Part shown: positions 32,131 to 41,421 of the stretch, one piece after another
Layout of the letters: each line of letters begins with the position of its first letter
How positions within the stretch are numbered: the first letter of the stretch is position 1
Assembly (NCBI RefSeq): GCF_023023025.1
Contig: NZ_CP095481.1
Coordinates: 1,302,001 to 1,366,000, forward strand
Origin: Amycolatopsis sp. WQ 127309
Lineage (GTDB): Bacteria; Actinomycetota; Actinomycetes; Mycobacteriales; Pseudonocardiaceae
Reading direction: 5' to 3'
Length of the DNA stretch: 64,000 nt
Program-made: the position numbers and the translations under genes
Notes under the pieces: model-generated
What the model was told of the DNA's origin: nothing
The model's input: only the letters and a program-made list of their open reading frames with translations
Databases searched by the model: none

Positions 32131-32958
32131 TCAGGCCGTCCGCCACAACGCGGGGACGTTCGGGGGCTCCCAGCCCGGCTGGGCCGTGTGCCCCTGTAAG
32201 CACACGTAATCCCGGCCGCTGTAGGTGACGCGGGCGCCGGCCGCGTAGGCGGTGCCCGCCGCCCAGGTGGTGCCGCCGGGCGGCGTCGACGTCGTGGACG
32301 TGGTCGGCGGCGTGCCGGTGGTGGTCGGCGTCTGTGGCACGTTCAGCACGAAGTCGAACGCGGCCTCCTTCGCGCTCCCGTTGTCCCGCACGGTCATCAG
32401 CAGCCGCGCGTCGAAGATCGTGTCGGTGTTGTTGCGCGGCTCGTTCGGGAAGTACAGCTGCGTGGTCAGGATCGGCCGGCCCGGCGCCTGGACCTTCACG
32501 TGGATGTGCCGGGTGCGGCCCGGGTAGAGGCCGGGCACGATCGTCGAAAGCGTGAACGCGCCTTGAGCGTTGGTGTACTGGTGGCCGCGGAAGGTGAAGC
32601 CGGTGTTGTCGTAGGCGCCGTTGACGTCCGCCTGCCAGAAGTCCAGCAGCGCGCGGTTCACCGGCAGGCACGCGAGCCCGAAGACGTAACCCGTCACGGT
32701 CAGCCGCGTGCCCTGGGTTCCCGGCGTGACGAGCGAGGTCCGCTCCGGCGAATTCGGCTTGAAGTACGGGCCTTCGGTCTGTTCAGGCGTCGGATCGTCG
32801 TCGTCGTGGCACGACGGCGTCAGCTCCGGCGCTTGGCCGCCCACGGCCGCGGTGCGGGCGAGCGCGGGGCCGCCGAGCAGCGCGACGGGCGCCGCGACAC
32901 CGGCGGCCAACGCGGCCCGCAGCACCGTCTTGCGGCTCAGCTTGGTCTCTTCGTCCAT
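32131..32958 (-). CDS. Tat-exported intradiol ring-cleavage dioxygenase fused to a CBM5/12 module
   Basis: 275 residues. Twin-arginine-type signal (SRKTVLRAALAAGVAAPVAL), dioxygenase core starting TPEQTEGPYFKPNSPERTSL with Fe ligands expected at Tyr, Tyr and the two His of RHIHVKV, a Thr/Pro linker and a C-terminal CBM5/12-like module (TWAAGTAYAAGARVTYSG, GWEPPNVPALWRTA). The same fusion is known from Streptomyces sp. SirexAA-E (SACTE_2871), where the module binds lignin and polysaccharide. Aromatic catechol cleavage at biomass surfaces is therefore likely. Leu-254 is encoded by TTA (32197-32199, minus strand). A divergent role for the AraC neighbour is possible. Confidence 0.9.
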   Translation of the reverse strand: MDEETKLSRKTVLRAALAAGVAAPVALLGGPALARTAAVGGQAPELTPSCHDDDDPTPEQTEGPYFKPNSPERTSLVTPGTQGTRLTVTGYVFGLACLPVNRALLDFWQADVNGAYDNTGFTFRGHQYTNAQGAFTLSTIVPGLYPGRTRHIHVKVQAPGRPILTTQLYFPNEPRNNTDTIFDARLLMTVRDNGSAKEAAFDFVLNVPQTPTTTGTPPTTSTTSTPPGGTTWAAGTAYAAGARVTYSGRDYVCLQGHTAQPGWEPPNVPALWRTA

Positions 32959-33007
32959 GCTCTCGACGGTAGGAGCGCCCCGGGCCGCCGACGATGGACT
33001 GGCGCCG

Positions 33008-33895
33008 TCAGTCGTGGTGCTTCTCGCCGGTGCGGCGGAAGTCGCCGGGGCTCAGCCCGGTCTCCCGCCGGAAGAACCGGCAGAAGTACGCCGGATCGGC
33101 GAACCCGACGCGGCTCGCGACCTGCCGGACGGTCAGGTCCGTCCGGAGCAGGAACCGCTTGGCCTCCCGGACCCGCGCCTCCCGCACGAGCTGCGCGGCC
33201 GTGCGGCCGGTCGCGGCCTTGACCGCTTCCGTGAGGTACCCCGGGGTGACGCCGATGCGTTCGGCGTGCGCGTGCACCGACCACAGCCCGAGGTCGGCGC
33301 GTCCGGTGAGCCGGGCGAACTCCGCCGCCACCGCCCCGGCGCGCACGGGCGGCGCGTCCGGCGTCCCGGGAAGGCGTCCCACGCGCACCACCAGGACGTG
33401 CAGCAGCGCCCGCACCACCGAGTCCGCGCCGCGGCGGTGTTCCGCCTCCAGCTCGGTGACGAGCCGCGTGACGTCGGCGTCGGCGCGGTCGTCCAGCTCC
33501 AGCCACGGCCGTTCGCCCAGCCGGCGCAGGAGCTCGCGGTCGGCCGGGTAGTCGAGCAGGAAGTCGTCGGTGAAGAGCACGACGTGCCCGGACAGGCCCC
33601 GGACGCCGGCCCAGTGGTGCACCTGGCCGGCGGCGATGACGCCGAGGTGCGGCGGCCGCAGCGGCCAGCGGGCCAGGTCGACGACGTGCGTCCCGGTGCC
33701 GCCGGTGACGTGCACGAGCTCGTGGAAGGTGTGCCGGTGCGGGAACTCCGCGCGCGACAGCGGCCCGATCGTGTCGAACGTCCCGACGGCGAACGGCACC
33801 GCGTGCGGCGCCGGCAGCTCCAGCCGGTGCACCGGCAGCTCCCCCGCGCGCGGCGAGGGACACGGCGTCCCGGGCGGAACGGTCGTACCGCGCAT
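33008..33895 (-). CDS. AraC family regulator with cupin sensor
   Basis: 295 residues. N-terminal cupin-like domain (FPHRHTFHELVHVTGGTGTH, GQVHHWAGV) and a C-terminal double helix-turn-helix (about 185-290; VTPGYLTEAVKAATGRTAAQ, then VGFADPAYFCRFFRRETGLS). Such proteins sense a small ligand, often aromatic or sugar. It lies upstream of and co-directional with the dioxygenase gene, a plausible target. Confidence 0.85.
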   Translation of the reverse strand: MRGTTVPPGTPCPSPRAGELPVHRLELPAPHAVPFAVGTFDTIGPLSRAEFPHRHTFHELVHVTGGTGTHVVDLARWPLRPPHLGVIAAGQVHHWAGVRGLSGHVVLFTDDFLLDYPADRELLRRLGERPWLELDDRADADVTRLVTELEAEHRRGADSVVRALLHVLVVRVGRLPGTPDAPPVRAGAVAAEFARLTGRADLGLWSVHAHAERIGVTPGYLTEAVKAATGRTAAQLVREARVREAKRFLLRTDLTVRQVASRVGFADPAYFCRFFRRETGLSPGDFRRTGEKHHD

Positions 33896-33996
33896 GGTCT
33901 CGTCCCTTCGCCGGTCGGCGGAAAAGTCTAGACCACTGCGTGCACGGTTCGCCGCTTTCGCCCCGAAGGTCGCAATCCGTTCGTCGGGTGCGAAAA

Positions 33997-34025
33997 CGGG
34001 GCCGGTCCACTGTGGACCGGCCCCG
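33997..34025 (-). terminator. Intrinsic terminator of the wall-protein gene
   Basis: CGGGGCCGGTCCAC / GTGGACCGGCCCCG, a perfect 14-bp stem with a 1-nt centre, followed on the minus strand by TTTT. Confidence 0.85.
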
Positions 34026-34051
34026 CTTCGTTCGGTTCAGCTCAGTTCAGC

Positions 34052-35200
34052 TCACGCACGGCTGCGGCGACGGCTCACCAGCAGCATCAGCGCGCCGCCA
34101 CCGAGCAGCAGGCCGCCGACGGTGAACGGCACGGCCGCGTCGACACCGGTGTTGGCGAGCTCGCCGCCACCGCCCGGGGAACCGGCCGGGGTGGTCGGCG
34201 CGGGGCTCGTGGCCGGCGCGCCGGCCTCGGTCCAGCTGGCGGCCGCGTTCGCGGTCACCTCGGTCTTCTCCGAGTCGGCGACGATCAGCGACTGGGCCGG
34301 CTGCCGCGCGTAGTTCTCGGAGACGAACAGACGGCCCGTGTCCAGCTCACCGCTGGCCTTGAGCTCGAAGGCGCCCTTGCCCGGCTTGGTGCCGGCCGGG
34401 ATGTCGACGTAGAGCTTGGTGCCGTCCTTGACGTCCGAAGCCTTCAGCTCCTTGCCGTCGGCGTCGGTGATCTTGACGCCGTCGGGCAGCTGGCTGGTCA
34501 GCGCGGTGATGTCACCGGAGGTCGCGACCGAGAACGGGCCGATCTTGCTGCCCGCGGTGCCTTCGGTCTTGTCCGCGGCGACGTTCAGCGTCGGCTTCGG
34601 CTGCGCGGCGAGACCCTTGTTCTGGTCACCGGTCAGGTAGCCGTACAGCGCGGCGACGTCGGCGTTGGCGTCGGCCGAGTTCTCCTCGGCCAGCGGCTTG
34701 GTGGCGTCGAGGTTCACGCCGTCGCTGAAGTGCCACACCGCGGCCTGCGTCGCGGCGATGGCCTCACGCTCGGAGACGCCGCCGTGGACGGTGACGCCCG
34801 CCTTGCCCAGCGCGCTGCCGAGCGCGTCGAGGCCGGTGCCCGGGTAGCCGTGGTGCAGGACCCAGTTGATCTTCGGGCTGTTCTCGTTGAACGGGCCCTT
34901 GGCGGGGTACTTGTTCCACGGGCGCTCGACCATGTCGACGTCGGTCCGCAGGCCGACGGTGATCTGCACGCAGTAGAGCTTGAGGGTGCTGCCGTCGGAC
35001 AGCTTCATCGAGAACAGCTCGGCGATGTAGTCGCCGCCCTTCCCGAGGTTGAGCCGGTAACCGACGGTGCCACCGTTTCCGTCGACCCGGCCGTGAGCGG
35101 CACCGTCGTCGGCGAGGGCGGCCGGAGCGCCGACCATGACAGCGGCGGCCGCGGCGAGAGCCGCGATCCCGCCACGCACGAGTCCTGACCTGACCTGCAT
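34052..35200 (-). CDS. Thioester-domain cell-wall protein with LANTG sorting signal
   Basis: 382 residues. Signal peptide (LVRGGIAALAAAAAVMVGAP, cleavage after ALA), a thioester domain with Cys in KLYCVQI and Gln in AATQAAVWHFSDG, the pair that forms the internal bond used for covalent host or surface attachment. A beta-rich middle domain and a Pro/Thr linker follow. It ends in LANTG, a hydrophobic helix and RRRSRA, a class E (LAXTG) signal. ATG 35200 is preceded by AGGAGA. No sortase gene adjoins it; the class F enzyme at 3653 is 30 kb away and probably of different specificity. Confidence 0.9.
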   Translation of the reverse strand: MQVRSGLVRGGIAALAAAAAVMVGAPAALADDGAAHGRVDGNGGTVGYRLNLGKGGDYIAELFSMKLSDGSTLKLYCVQITVGLRTDVDMVERPWNKYPAKGPFNENSPKINWVLHHGYPGTGLDALGSALGKAGVTVHGGVSEREAIAATQAAVWHFSDGVNLDATKPLAEENSADANADVAALYGYLTGDQNKGLAAQPKPTLNVAADKTEGTAGSKIGPFSVATSGDITALTSQLPDGVKITDADGKELKASDVKDGTKLYVDIPAGTKPGKGAFELKASGELDTGRLFVSENYARQPAQSLIVADSEKTEVTANAAASWTEAGAPATSPAPTTPAGSPGGGGELANTGVDAAVPFTVGGLLLGGGALMLLVSRRRSRA

Positions 35201-35275
35201 AAATCTCCTATCCAAGCCCGAATCACGAAGTCAATGACCGCGTGAGACCAGCCCCGATCACGACGGCCACCAATT

Positions 35276-35345
35276 CGGGTGACTGATCACCCGGTCAAGC
35301 GACACCGGAGCATACATGGACCTCACAGAGGCCACTTCCGGTGTC
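35276..35345. promoter_or_regulatory. Two inverted repeats in the wall-protein/pseudokinase divergent gap
   Basis: CGGGTGA-CTGA-TCACCCG at 35276-35293 is a perfect 7-bp repeat. GACACCGGA (35301-35309) and TCCGGTGTC (35337-35345) form a second, widely spaced one. The 349-bp gap 35201-35549 is AT-richer than its surroundings and shows no coding pattern. Confidence 0.45.
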
Positions 35346-35549
35346 CCCGTTAACTCGAATGTGTTGTGCAGAAGGGCAAGAAGAAGCCAGAAAAGTGCAG
35401 ATTGCTACCTCGAAACCGCGTTTTCCGGGGTGCGCATACCCGACAAACCGGACTCTTGATCGACCACTGTGGACGGTATGGCGCACGGGGGTCGCCGTGG
35501 GAGAATTCGGGGTGAAACTTTCGCACGACCCCGGGGGACCGCGCTCACG

Positions 35550-37343
35550 ATGACGATCGACACGCCGTTCGACGACCTGGTGCTGGTCGGGACCGGACCG
35601 GTCGCCGAGGTCTACGCGGGTGTCGAGGGGGACACGGCATTCGCACTGAAGATCTTCCCCGGCCCGCTGGACCGCCCGACGCGGAGTGCGCTGGAGCGCG
35701 AACTGGCCCGGCTGCGGGGCACTTCCGTACTGCTCCCGGACATCGACGCGTTGCCGGATGGCCGCGCGGTGTTGCGGCTGCCGTTGTGTTCACAGTCCCT
35801 GGCGGACCTGGGCCCCCTGGACGCGGCGGACACAACGGCCCTGGGCGAGGCCTTGGCCACGGCTCTGGCAGCCATCCACACGGCGGGCGTAGTCCACGGC
35901 GGTCTCACCCCCGGGAACGTCCTCTTCCGCCCGGACGGCGAACCGGTGTTGACGGACGCCGGCCTGGCCCTGCGAACAGCGTTCGGCGGCGAGACATCGG
36001 CGCTGGGATTCCGCGCCCCGGAAACGGTCCGCGACGCGATCACCGACGAGCGCGCGGACCTGTACGGCCTGGGAGCGCTGCTGTACTACGCGGCAACGGG
36101 CCGGCCACCGTTCTCCGGCGACGGCTCGCCGGACCACGTACTACGGATCCTGCACGGCTTTCCGGCGCCGATCGGACGGCCGGACCTGCCGCCGGGGCTG
36201 GAGAACCTGGTGACGGGGTTGCTTTCGCCCGACCCGGCGAACCGGCCGATCGACGCCGCGTACGTCGCCGGGCGCTTGGCGGAGTTGGCGGCGGACCAGG
36301 CTTCGACGCCGGGAACCCCGGTGACGCAGAGGCCGAGCGGCACAGCGGCTCCGACCTTGGGCGGACCGCTTGCCGGGCCGGGCCGCTCGTTCGCCGGGGA
36401 TCAGAACGGTTTCGGGCTCGGGCGCTCGGTCGCGGGCGAGCAGCCTGACTTCGGCCGCACGTCCTCCGGGTTCGGCGGGGAACCGGGCCAGACACCAGCC
36501 GAACCAACCGGCGACCGCGGCGCACTCACCGGTTCGTTCACTGGCAACCGCGGCGAATCTGCCCGCTCGGCCGCCGAATTCGGTCCAGAACCGGGCCGAG
36601 CGCCCGGCGGCGACCGTGGTGCACACACCGGATCGTTCACTGGCGACCGAGCCGACTCCACCCACTCGGCTACCGGATCCGGTCCGGAGCGAGGCCGAGC
36701 GCCCGGCGGCGACCGCGGCGCACTCACCCGCTCGTTCAACGGCGACCGGTTCGAATCCGACCGCTCAGCCGCCGGTTCCGGTCCGGAACCAGGGCGGGCG
36801 CCCGGCGGCGACCGTGGTGCACTCACTGGGGACCGTGGCGACTCCGCCCGGGCGTTCGGCAGGGACCGGGGTGAATCCGGGCGTTCGCTCGTCGCCGTCT
36901 CCGGGCCGGCCTCGCGGCCTCGGCGTAGTGGGCGGCTCGGGGTGCTGCTCGGCGTTCCCGCGTTGGTCGCGGTTGTCGTGGTGGTGGCCGTCGTCCTGCT
37001 GCGTGACGATCCGGCCCCGCTCACCCCGGCGCCGCCGGCGGCGCCCGCGGCCAGCTCTGCGGCCGCCAGCAGTGCGAGCGGTCCGGCGTTGGTGCTCGAT
37101 CCCCCGGCCGACGGCGGCAGCTACGTCGACCTCGCCTGGCATGCGACGGGCACCCTGGAGTTCGCGGTCATCGTGGCGGCCGAAGGTGAACCGGCGAAAA
37201 CCCGGTACGCCGACCGGAATCGCACGCTGCGGATCCCCGTCGATCCGGGGCGCAAGTACTGCTTCCTGGTTCAGGCCACCGACGGGACCCACACCGTGGA
37301 GAGCCAGCCCCAGCCCCTCCGCGGCGCCACCTGCGGCCGGTGA
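35550..37343 (+). CDS. Membrane pseudokinase with tandem repeats and an extracellular domain
   Basis: 597 residues. A Hanks-type kinase fold occupies about 1-255 (Lys in FALKIF retained), but HRD reads HGG (VVHGGLTPGNVLF) and DFG reads DAG, so catalytic Asp residues are missing or displaced and activity is unlikely. Residues about 325-450 hold tandem Gly/Arg/Asp/Ser repeats with GRAPGGDRGA recurring about every 34 residues. One transmembrane helix (LLGVPALVAVVVVVAVVLL, about 475-495) leads to an extracellular beta domain (540-597). A scaffold or ligand-sensing role is inferred. It ends 3 bp from the convergent transglutaminase-like gene. Confidence 0.8.
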   Translation: MTIDTPFDDLVLVGTGPVAEVYAGVEGDTAFALKIFPGPLDRPTRSALERELARLRGTSVLLPDIDALPDGRAVLRLPLCSQSLADLGPLDAADTTALGEALATALAAIHTAGVVHGGLTPGNVLFRPDGEPVLTDAGLALRTAFGGETSALGFRAPETVRDAITDERADLYGLGALLYYAATGRPPFSGDGSPDHVLRILHGFPAPIGRPDLPPGLENLVTGLLSPDPANRPIDAAYVAGRLAELAADQASTPGTPVTQRPSGTAAPTLGGPLAGPGRSFAGDQNGFGLGRSVAGEQPDFGRTSSGFGGEPGQTPAEPTGDRGALTGSFTGNRGESARSAAEFGPEPGRAPGGDRGAHTGSFTGDRADSTHSATGSGPERGRAPGGDRGALTRSFNGDRFESDRSAAGSGPEPGRAPGGDRGALTGDRGDSARAFGRDRGESGRSLVAVSGPASRPRRSGRLGVLLGVPALVAVVVVVAVVLLRDDPAPLTPAPPAAPAASSAAASSASGPALVLDPPADGGSYVDLAWHATGTLEFAVIVAAEGEPAKTRYADRNRTLRIPVDPGRKYCFLVQATDGTHTVESQPQPLRGATCGR

Positions 37344-37346
37344 GCG

Positions 37347-39338
37347 TCAACCCCGCGTGAACAACGACCTCGGGTTCAGCGCACCCCGTACCCGGGCCAC
37401 AAAACCACTGCCCCGCAGCCCGGCGCGTACCGCGCGAACCGCCGCCCAGGCTCGGGAGCCCTCGTCGCCCGCCGGGCTACCAGACCACAAAGCACTGTCC
37501 ACAATGGAACTCAGCTCCGTGAGACCGCCCCCGGCGGCGGGGACCAACCCGGCGTAGTCCCGGAGCGTCATCCCCGGCCGCAGCGGGACCCGCAGGTCTC
37601 GCAAGCGGTCGCGGACCTCCTCGCACGCCCCCCGCACCGCCCCGGCTCCGGGCCGCGAACGGCGTCGCCAAGTCCGCAGTGTCTTCGCCAGCGGAACGCC
37701 CACCAGCCACAGCACCAGAAGCAGGCCCAGACCCACGAAGAAGACACCGAACGGGAACGTGAAAGAACCGGAGACCGGAGACGGGGAACTCACAGCCGTC
37801 GGCGGGGCCACCGGCGGGTCCTTCAGCTCCTGCGACGGCGGCAACGCGGCCCGCGCCCGGTCGGTCATGGCGGCCAAACCCGTAGCCGAAGAAGCCGAGC
37901 CGCTGGGGTCCAGGGGGACCCAGCCCACGCCCGTCACCGCCACCTCCGGCCACGCCAGGACGTCGCCGTTGCGCACCGTCGTCGCGCCCGGCGGGGGGCG
38001 GTAGCCGACGACCAGCCTGGCCGGGATGCCGAGGATGCGCGCCAGCGCGACGTACGCCGCCGCGAACTGTTCGCTTGTTCCTCTCTTCGTGACCAGCAGG
38101 AAATCCCGCAGCTGCGGCCAGCCGTGGCCGGCGGGCAGCGCGGTGCCCGTCGCGCGGCGGTAGCCGTCGCGGAAGAAACGCTCCAGAACCAGTGCGCTCT
38201 CGAACGTCGGACGCAGGCCGTGCACCGCCTGCGCGGCCAGCTCCGGGATGCCGTCCGGGACCGCGCCGACGTCGGCCAGCCCGCCCGGCGCGGCGCCGTC
38301 CAGCTGGGCCGCGGTGGAGACCTCGGGCGTCCACCAGCTCAGTGAGTACGTCGTGGGAGCGTCGGGAACCGGTGCCAGCAGCGACCCCTCGGCCGCCTCC
38401 ACCAGCGGATCGGCGCCGGTCACGGCCGCGGGCAGCGGCTGCGAAGGCAGCCACGGGCCCTGCCCGGGCCGGACGCTGATCTCCGCGCTGTCCCGCCGCA
38501 CCGGCACCGCGGGCGGCGGTGCCAGTTCGCGGCCCAGCCGGCGGTAGTCGTGGCCGGCCGTCCACTCGACGCCGTCGAAGGCGTCGAGCACCACCAGCGG
38601 CCACCGGTCCGGGCTCGCGCCGCGGACGTCGAACACCGGCTCGCCGGGCCGCGCGAGCCGGGCGGCGATCTCGTCGAGCGGGCTGCCCGTGCGGACGTCG
38701 ACGCGCGGCACCTCCTGCTCCTGAAGCGAATACGCCGCCGCCGAAGGCAGGCTTCCGGCCAGCACCACCGCCACCAACGCCGTCACCGGGACCGCCACCG
38801 CGCCGGCCCGCGCGGTGACACACGCGGTCAGCACGCACGCGAAGTACGCGACCGCGGCGACCAACGCCGTCAGCCCGGTCGCCGCCGAAAACAGCTGGCT
38901 GAGCACCAGGACCACGGCGCTCGGCGCGAGCGCGGGCAGCGGACGGCGCAGGCGCGCCAGCAGTTCCAGCGCCGCGGTCCCGGCGAGCACCACCAGCAGC
39001 GGCACGAACACCAGCAGCGCGGGCTCGGGCCGGGCGGGCCACGTCGACTGCAGCACCAGCCGCCACGACCGCGTGACGCCGGTGCCGAGCGCACCGGGAA
39101 TGTCCACAAAGGACATGGGGACCAGCACCGTCCCGACGACCGCGAGCAGGCCCGCCACGACCAGCAGCACCGGGCGCCAGGTCGCCGGCCCGGGCCGCAG
39201 TTCGCACAGCTGCGCGACGCCGAACAGCACGGCCGCCGTGACGAGCACCGGCAGCAGCAGCGGCGTCCAGCCGAACACCGGCCCGAACAGCAGGCCCGCG
39301 ACGGCGACGGCCGCCACCACGGCCAACCGGGTCGTCAC
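37347..39338 (-). CDS. Multi-pass membrane protein with inactive-looking transglutaminase-like domain
   Basis: 663 residues. About five N-terminal helices, an extracellular transglutaminase-core domain (about 370-500), another helix (FPFGVFFVGLGLLLVLWLVG) and a cytoplasmic DUF4129-like tail. The expected catalytic Cys is Ser (KRGTSEQFAAAYV) and the His region reads DVLAWPEVAV, so protease or transferase chemistry is doubtful. The GTG at 39338 overlaps the DUF58 stop by 4 bp. MoxR-DUF58-transglutaminase operons are widespread and thought to act in membrane protein or metal-cofactor maturation. Confidence 0.85.
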   Translation of the reverse strand: MTTRLAVVAAVAVAGLLFGPVFGWTPLLLPVLVTAAVLFGVAQLCELRPGPATWRPVLLVVAGLLAVVGTVLVPMSFVDIPGALGTGVTRSWRLVLQSTWPARPEPALLVFVPLLVVLAGTAALELLARLRRPLPALAPSAVVLVLSQLFSAATGLTALVAAVAYFACVLTACVTARAGAVAVPVTALVAVVLAGSLPSAAAYSLQEQEVPRVDVRTGSPLDEIAARLARPGEPVFDVRGASPDRWPLVVLDAFDGVEWTAGHDYRRLGRELAPPPAVPVRRDSAEISVRPGQGPWLPSQPLPAAVTGADPLVEAAEGSLLAPVPDAPTTYSLSWWTPEVSTAAQLDGAAPGGLADVGAVPDGIPELAAQAVHGLRPTFESALVLERFFRDGYRRATGTALPAGHGWPQLRDFLLVTKRGTSEQFAAAYVALARILGIPARLVVGYRPPPGATTVRNGDVLAWPEVAVTGVGWVPLDPSGSASSATGLAAMTDRARAALPPSQELKDPPVAPPTAVSSPSPVSGSFTFPFGVFFVGLGLLLVLWLVGVPLAKTLRTWRRRSRPGAGAVRGACEEVRDRLRDLRVPLRPGMTLRDYAGLVPAAGGGLTELSSIVDSALWSGSPAGDEGSRAWAAVRAVRAGLRGSGFVARVRGALNPRSLFTRG

Positions 39339-40461
39339 GCGACCTCGTTCCACCGCGCGACGGCTTCGCGAGCTTGCCCCGCGCGGAGCACCAGGACGCC
39401 GGAACCCGCGCGCGGCGGCGCGGGCGGGCCGAGTTCGAGGACGTACGCCACGCGGTACCGCGGCCGCAGTTCGGCCAGCGTCGACGGGTCCGCCGTCGCC
39501 GTGACGACCGCGAGGCAGCCGCCACCCGACCCGTGCAGCAGGCCGGCCGGCACCAACGCCGTGTCCACTTCGGACTGACGGAGTTCGCAGAGCTCGTCCA
39601 GCAGGGGCAGCACCGCGGCCATGCCGCCCGCGGACGGCCGATCCGTGCCTCCGGGCGTGACGAGCCGCGTGTGCCGGCCGGCCTGAGCGGCGGCCACCAG
39701 CAGCGACGCCGCGAGGTCGACGGCTTCCTCGAACAGCTCCGGCCCGAAGACGTCCCGGCGGGTGTCGAGCAGCAGGGTGAACCGCGGCTGCTCCGGGTCG
39801 GCGTAGTCGCGCACCATCAGCCGGCCGGTGCGCGCCGTGGCCTTCCAGTACAGGTGCCGCACCTCGTCGCCGGGCTGGTACTCGCGGATCTCCTGCAGGT
39901 CGGTCGAGCCGCGCAGGGAGTCGTCGGAGGTGACGCCTTCGTGGTGGTGACGCGGATTGCCCGCGGACGGCGCCTTGGCCGCGTACCGGCGGGGGTGCAC
40001 CCACAACGTCGCGGTTTCGCCGGTCGCGACGCGGTTGCGCGCCAGCCCGAACGGGTCCGCCCGGTGCAGGCTCAGCGGGCCGACGGTCTGGCGCCCGCGC
40101 ACCGACGTCGGCAGTTCGTAGTGCAGGGTCCGGCTGACGCCGGGGTGCAGCGGCGGGATCCGCACGGTCCGCCGGAACCGGCCGGCCCGGTCGGTGGCGT
40201 AGCACCCGCTCTGCCGCCGGCCGGGCGCCGTCGCGGTCAGCCGGGCCAGCGCGGGTTCACCCCGTTCGACGCGGTCCGGGTGCACCGCCCGCGTGACGTC
40301 GACCCGGACCCGGCGCGCGGTCAGCGCGATCGCCGCCGCGACCGCACCGAGGCCGGCCGCGCCGAGCGCCCGCAGCAGCGGGTACCCACCCCATTGGCCG
40401 CCGCCGAAGAGCAGCAGCGAGACGACGAGGAAGGCCACGCCACGCGGCGTGAGCCGCACGT

Positions 40462-40465
<4 letters not shown>
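39335..40465 (-). CDS. DUF58 domain protein
   Basis: 376 residues. Two N-terminal helices (GVAFLVVSLLLFGG...), an extracellular or linker region, and the DUF58 signature DLQEIREYQPGDEVRHLYWK (about 195-214) before a von Willebrand A-like domain. It is coupled by 4-bp GTGA overlaps on both sides to MoxR and the transglutaminase-like gene. DUF58 proteins are the usual partners of MoxR ATPases. Confidence 0.9.
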
Positions 40466-41417
<952 letters not shown>

Positions 41418-41421
<4 letters not shown>

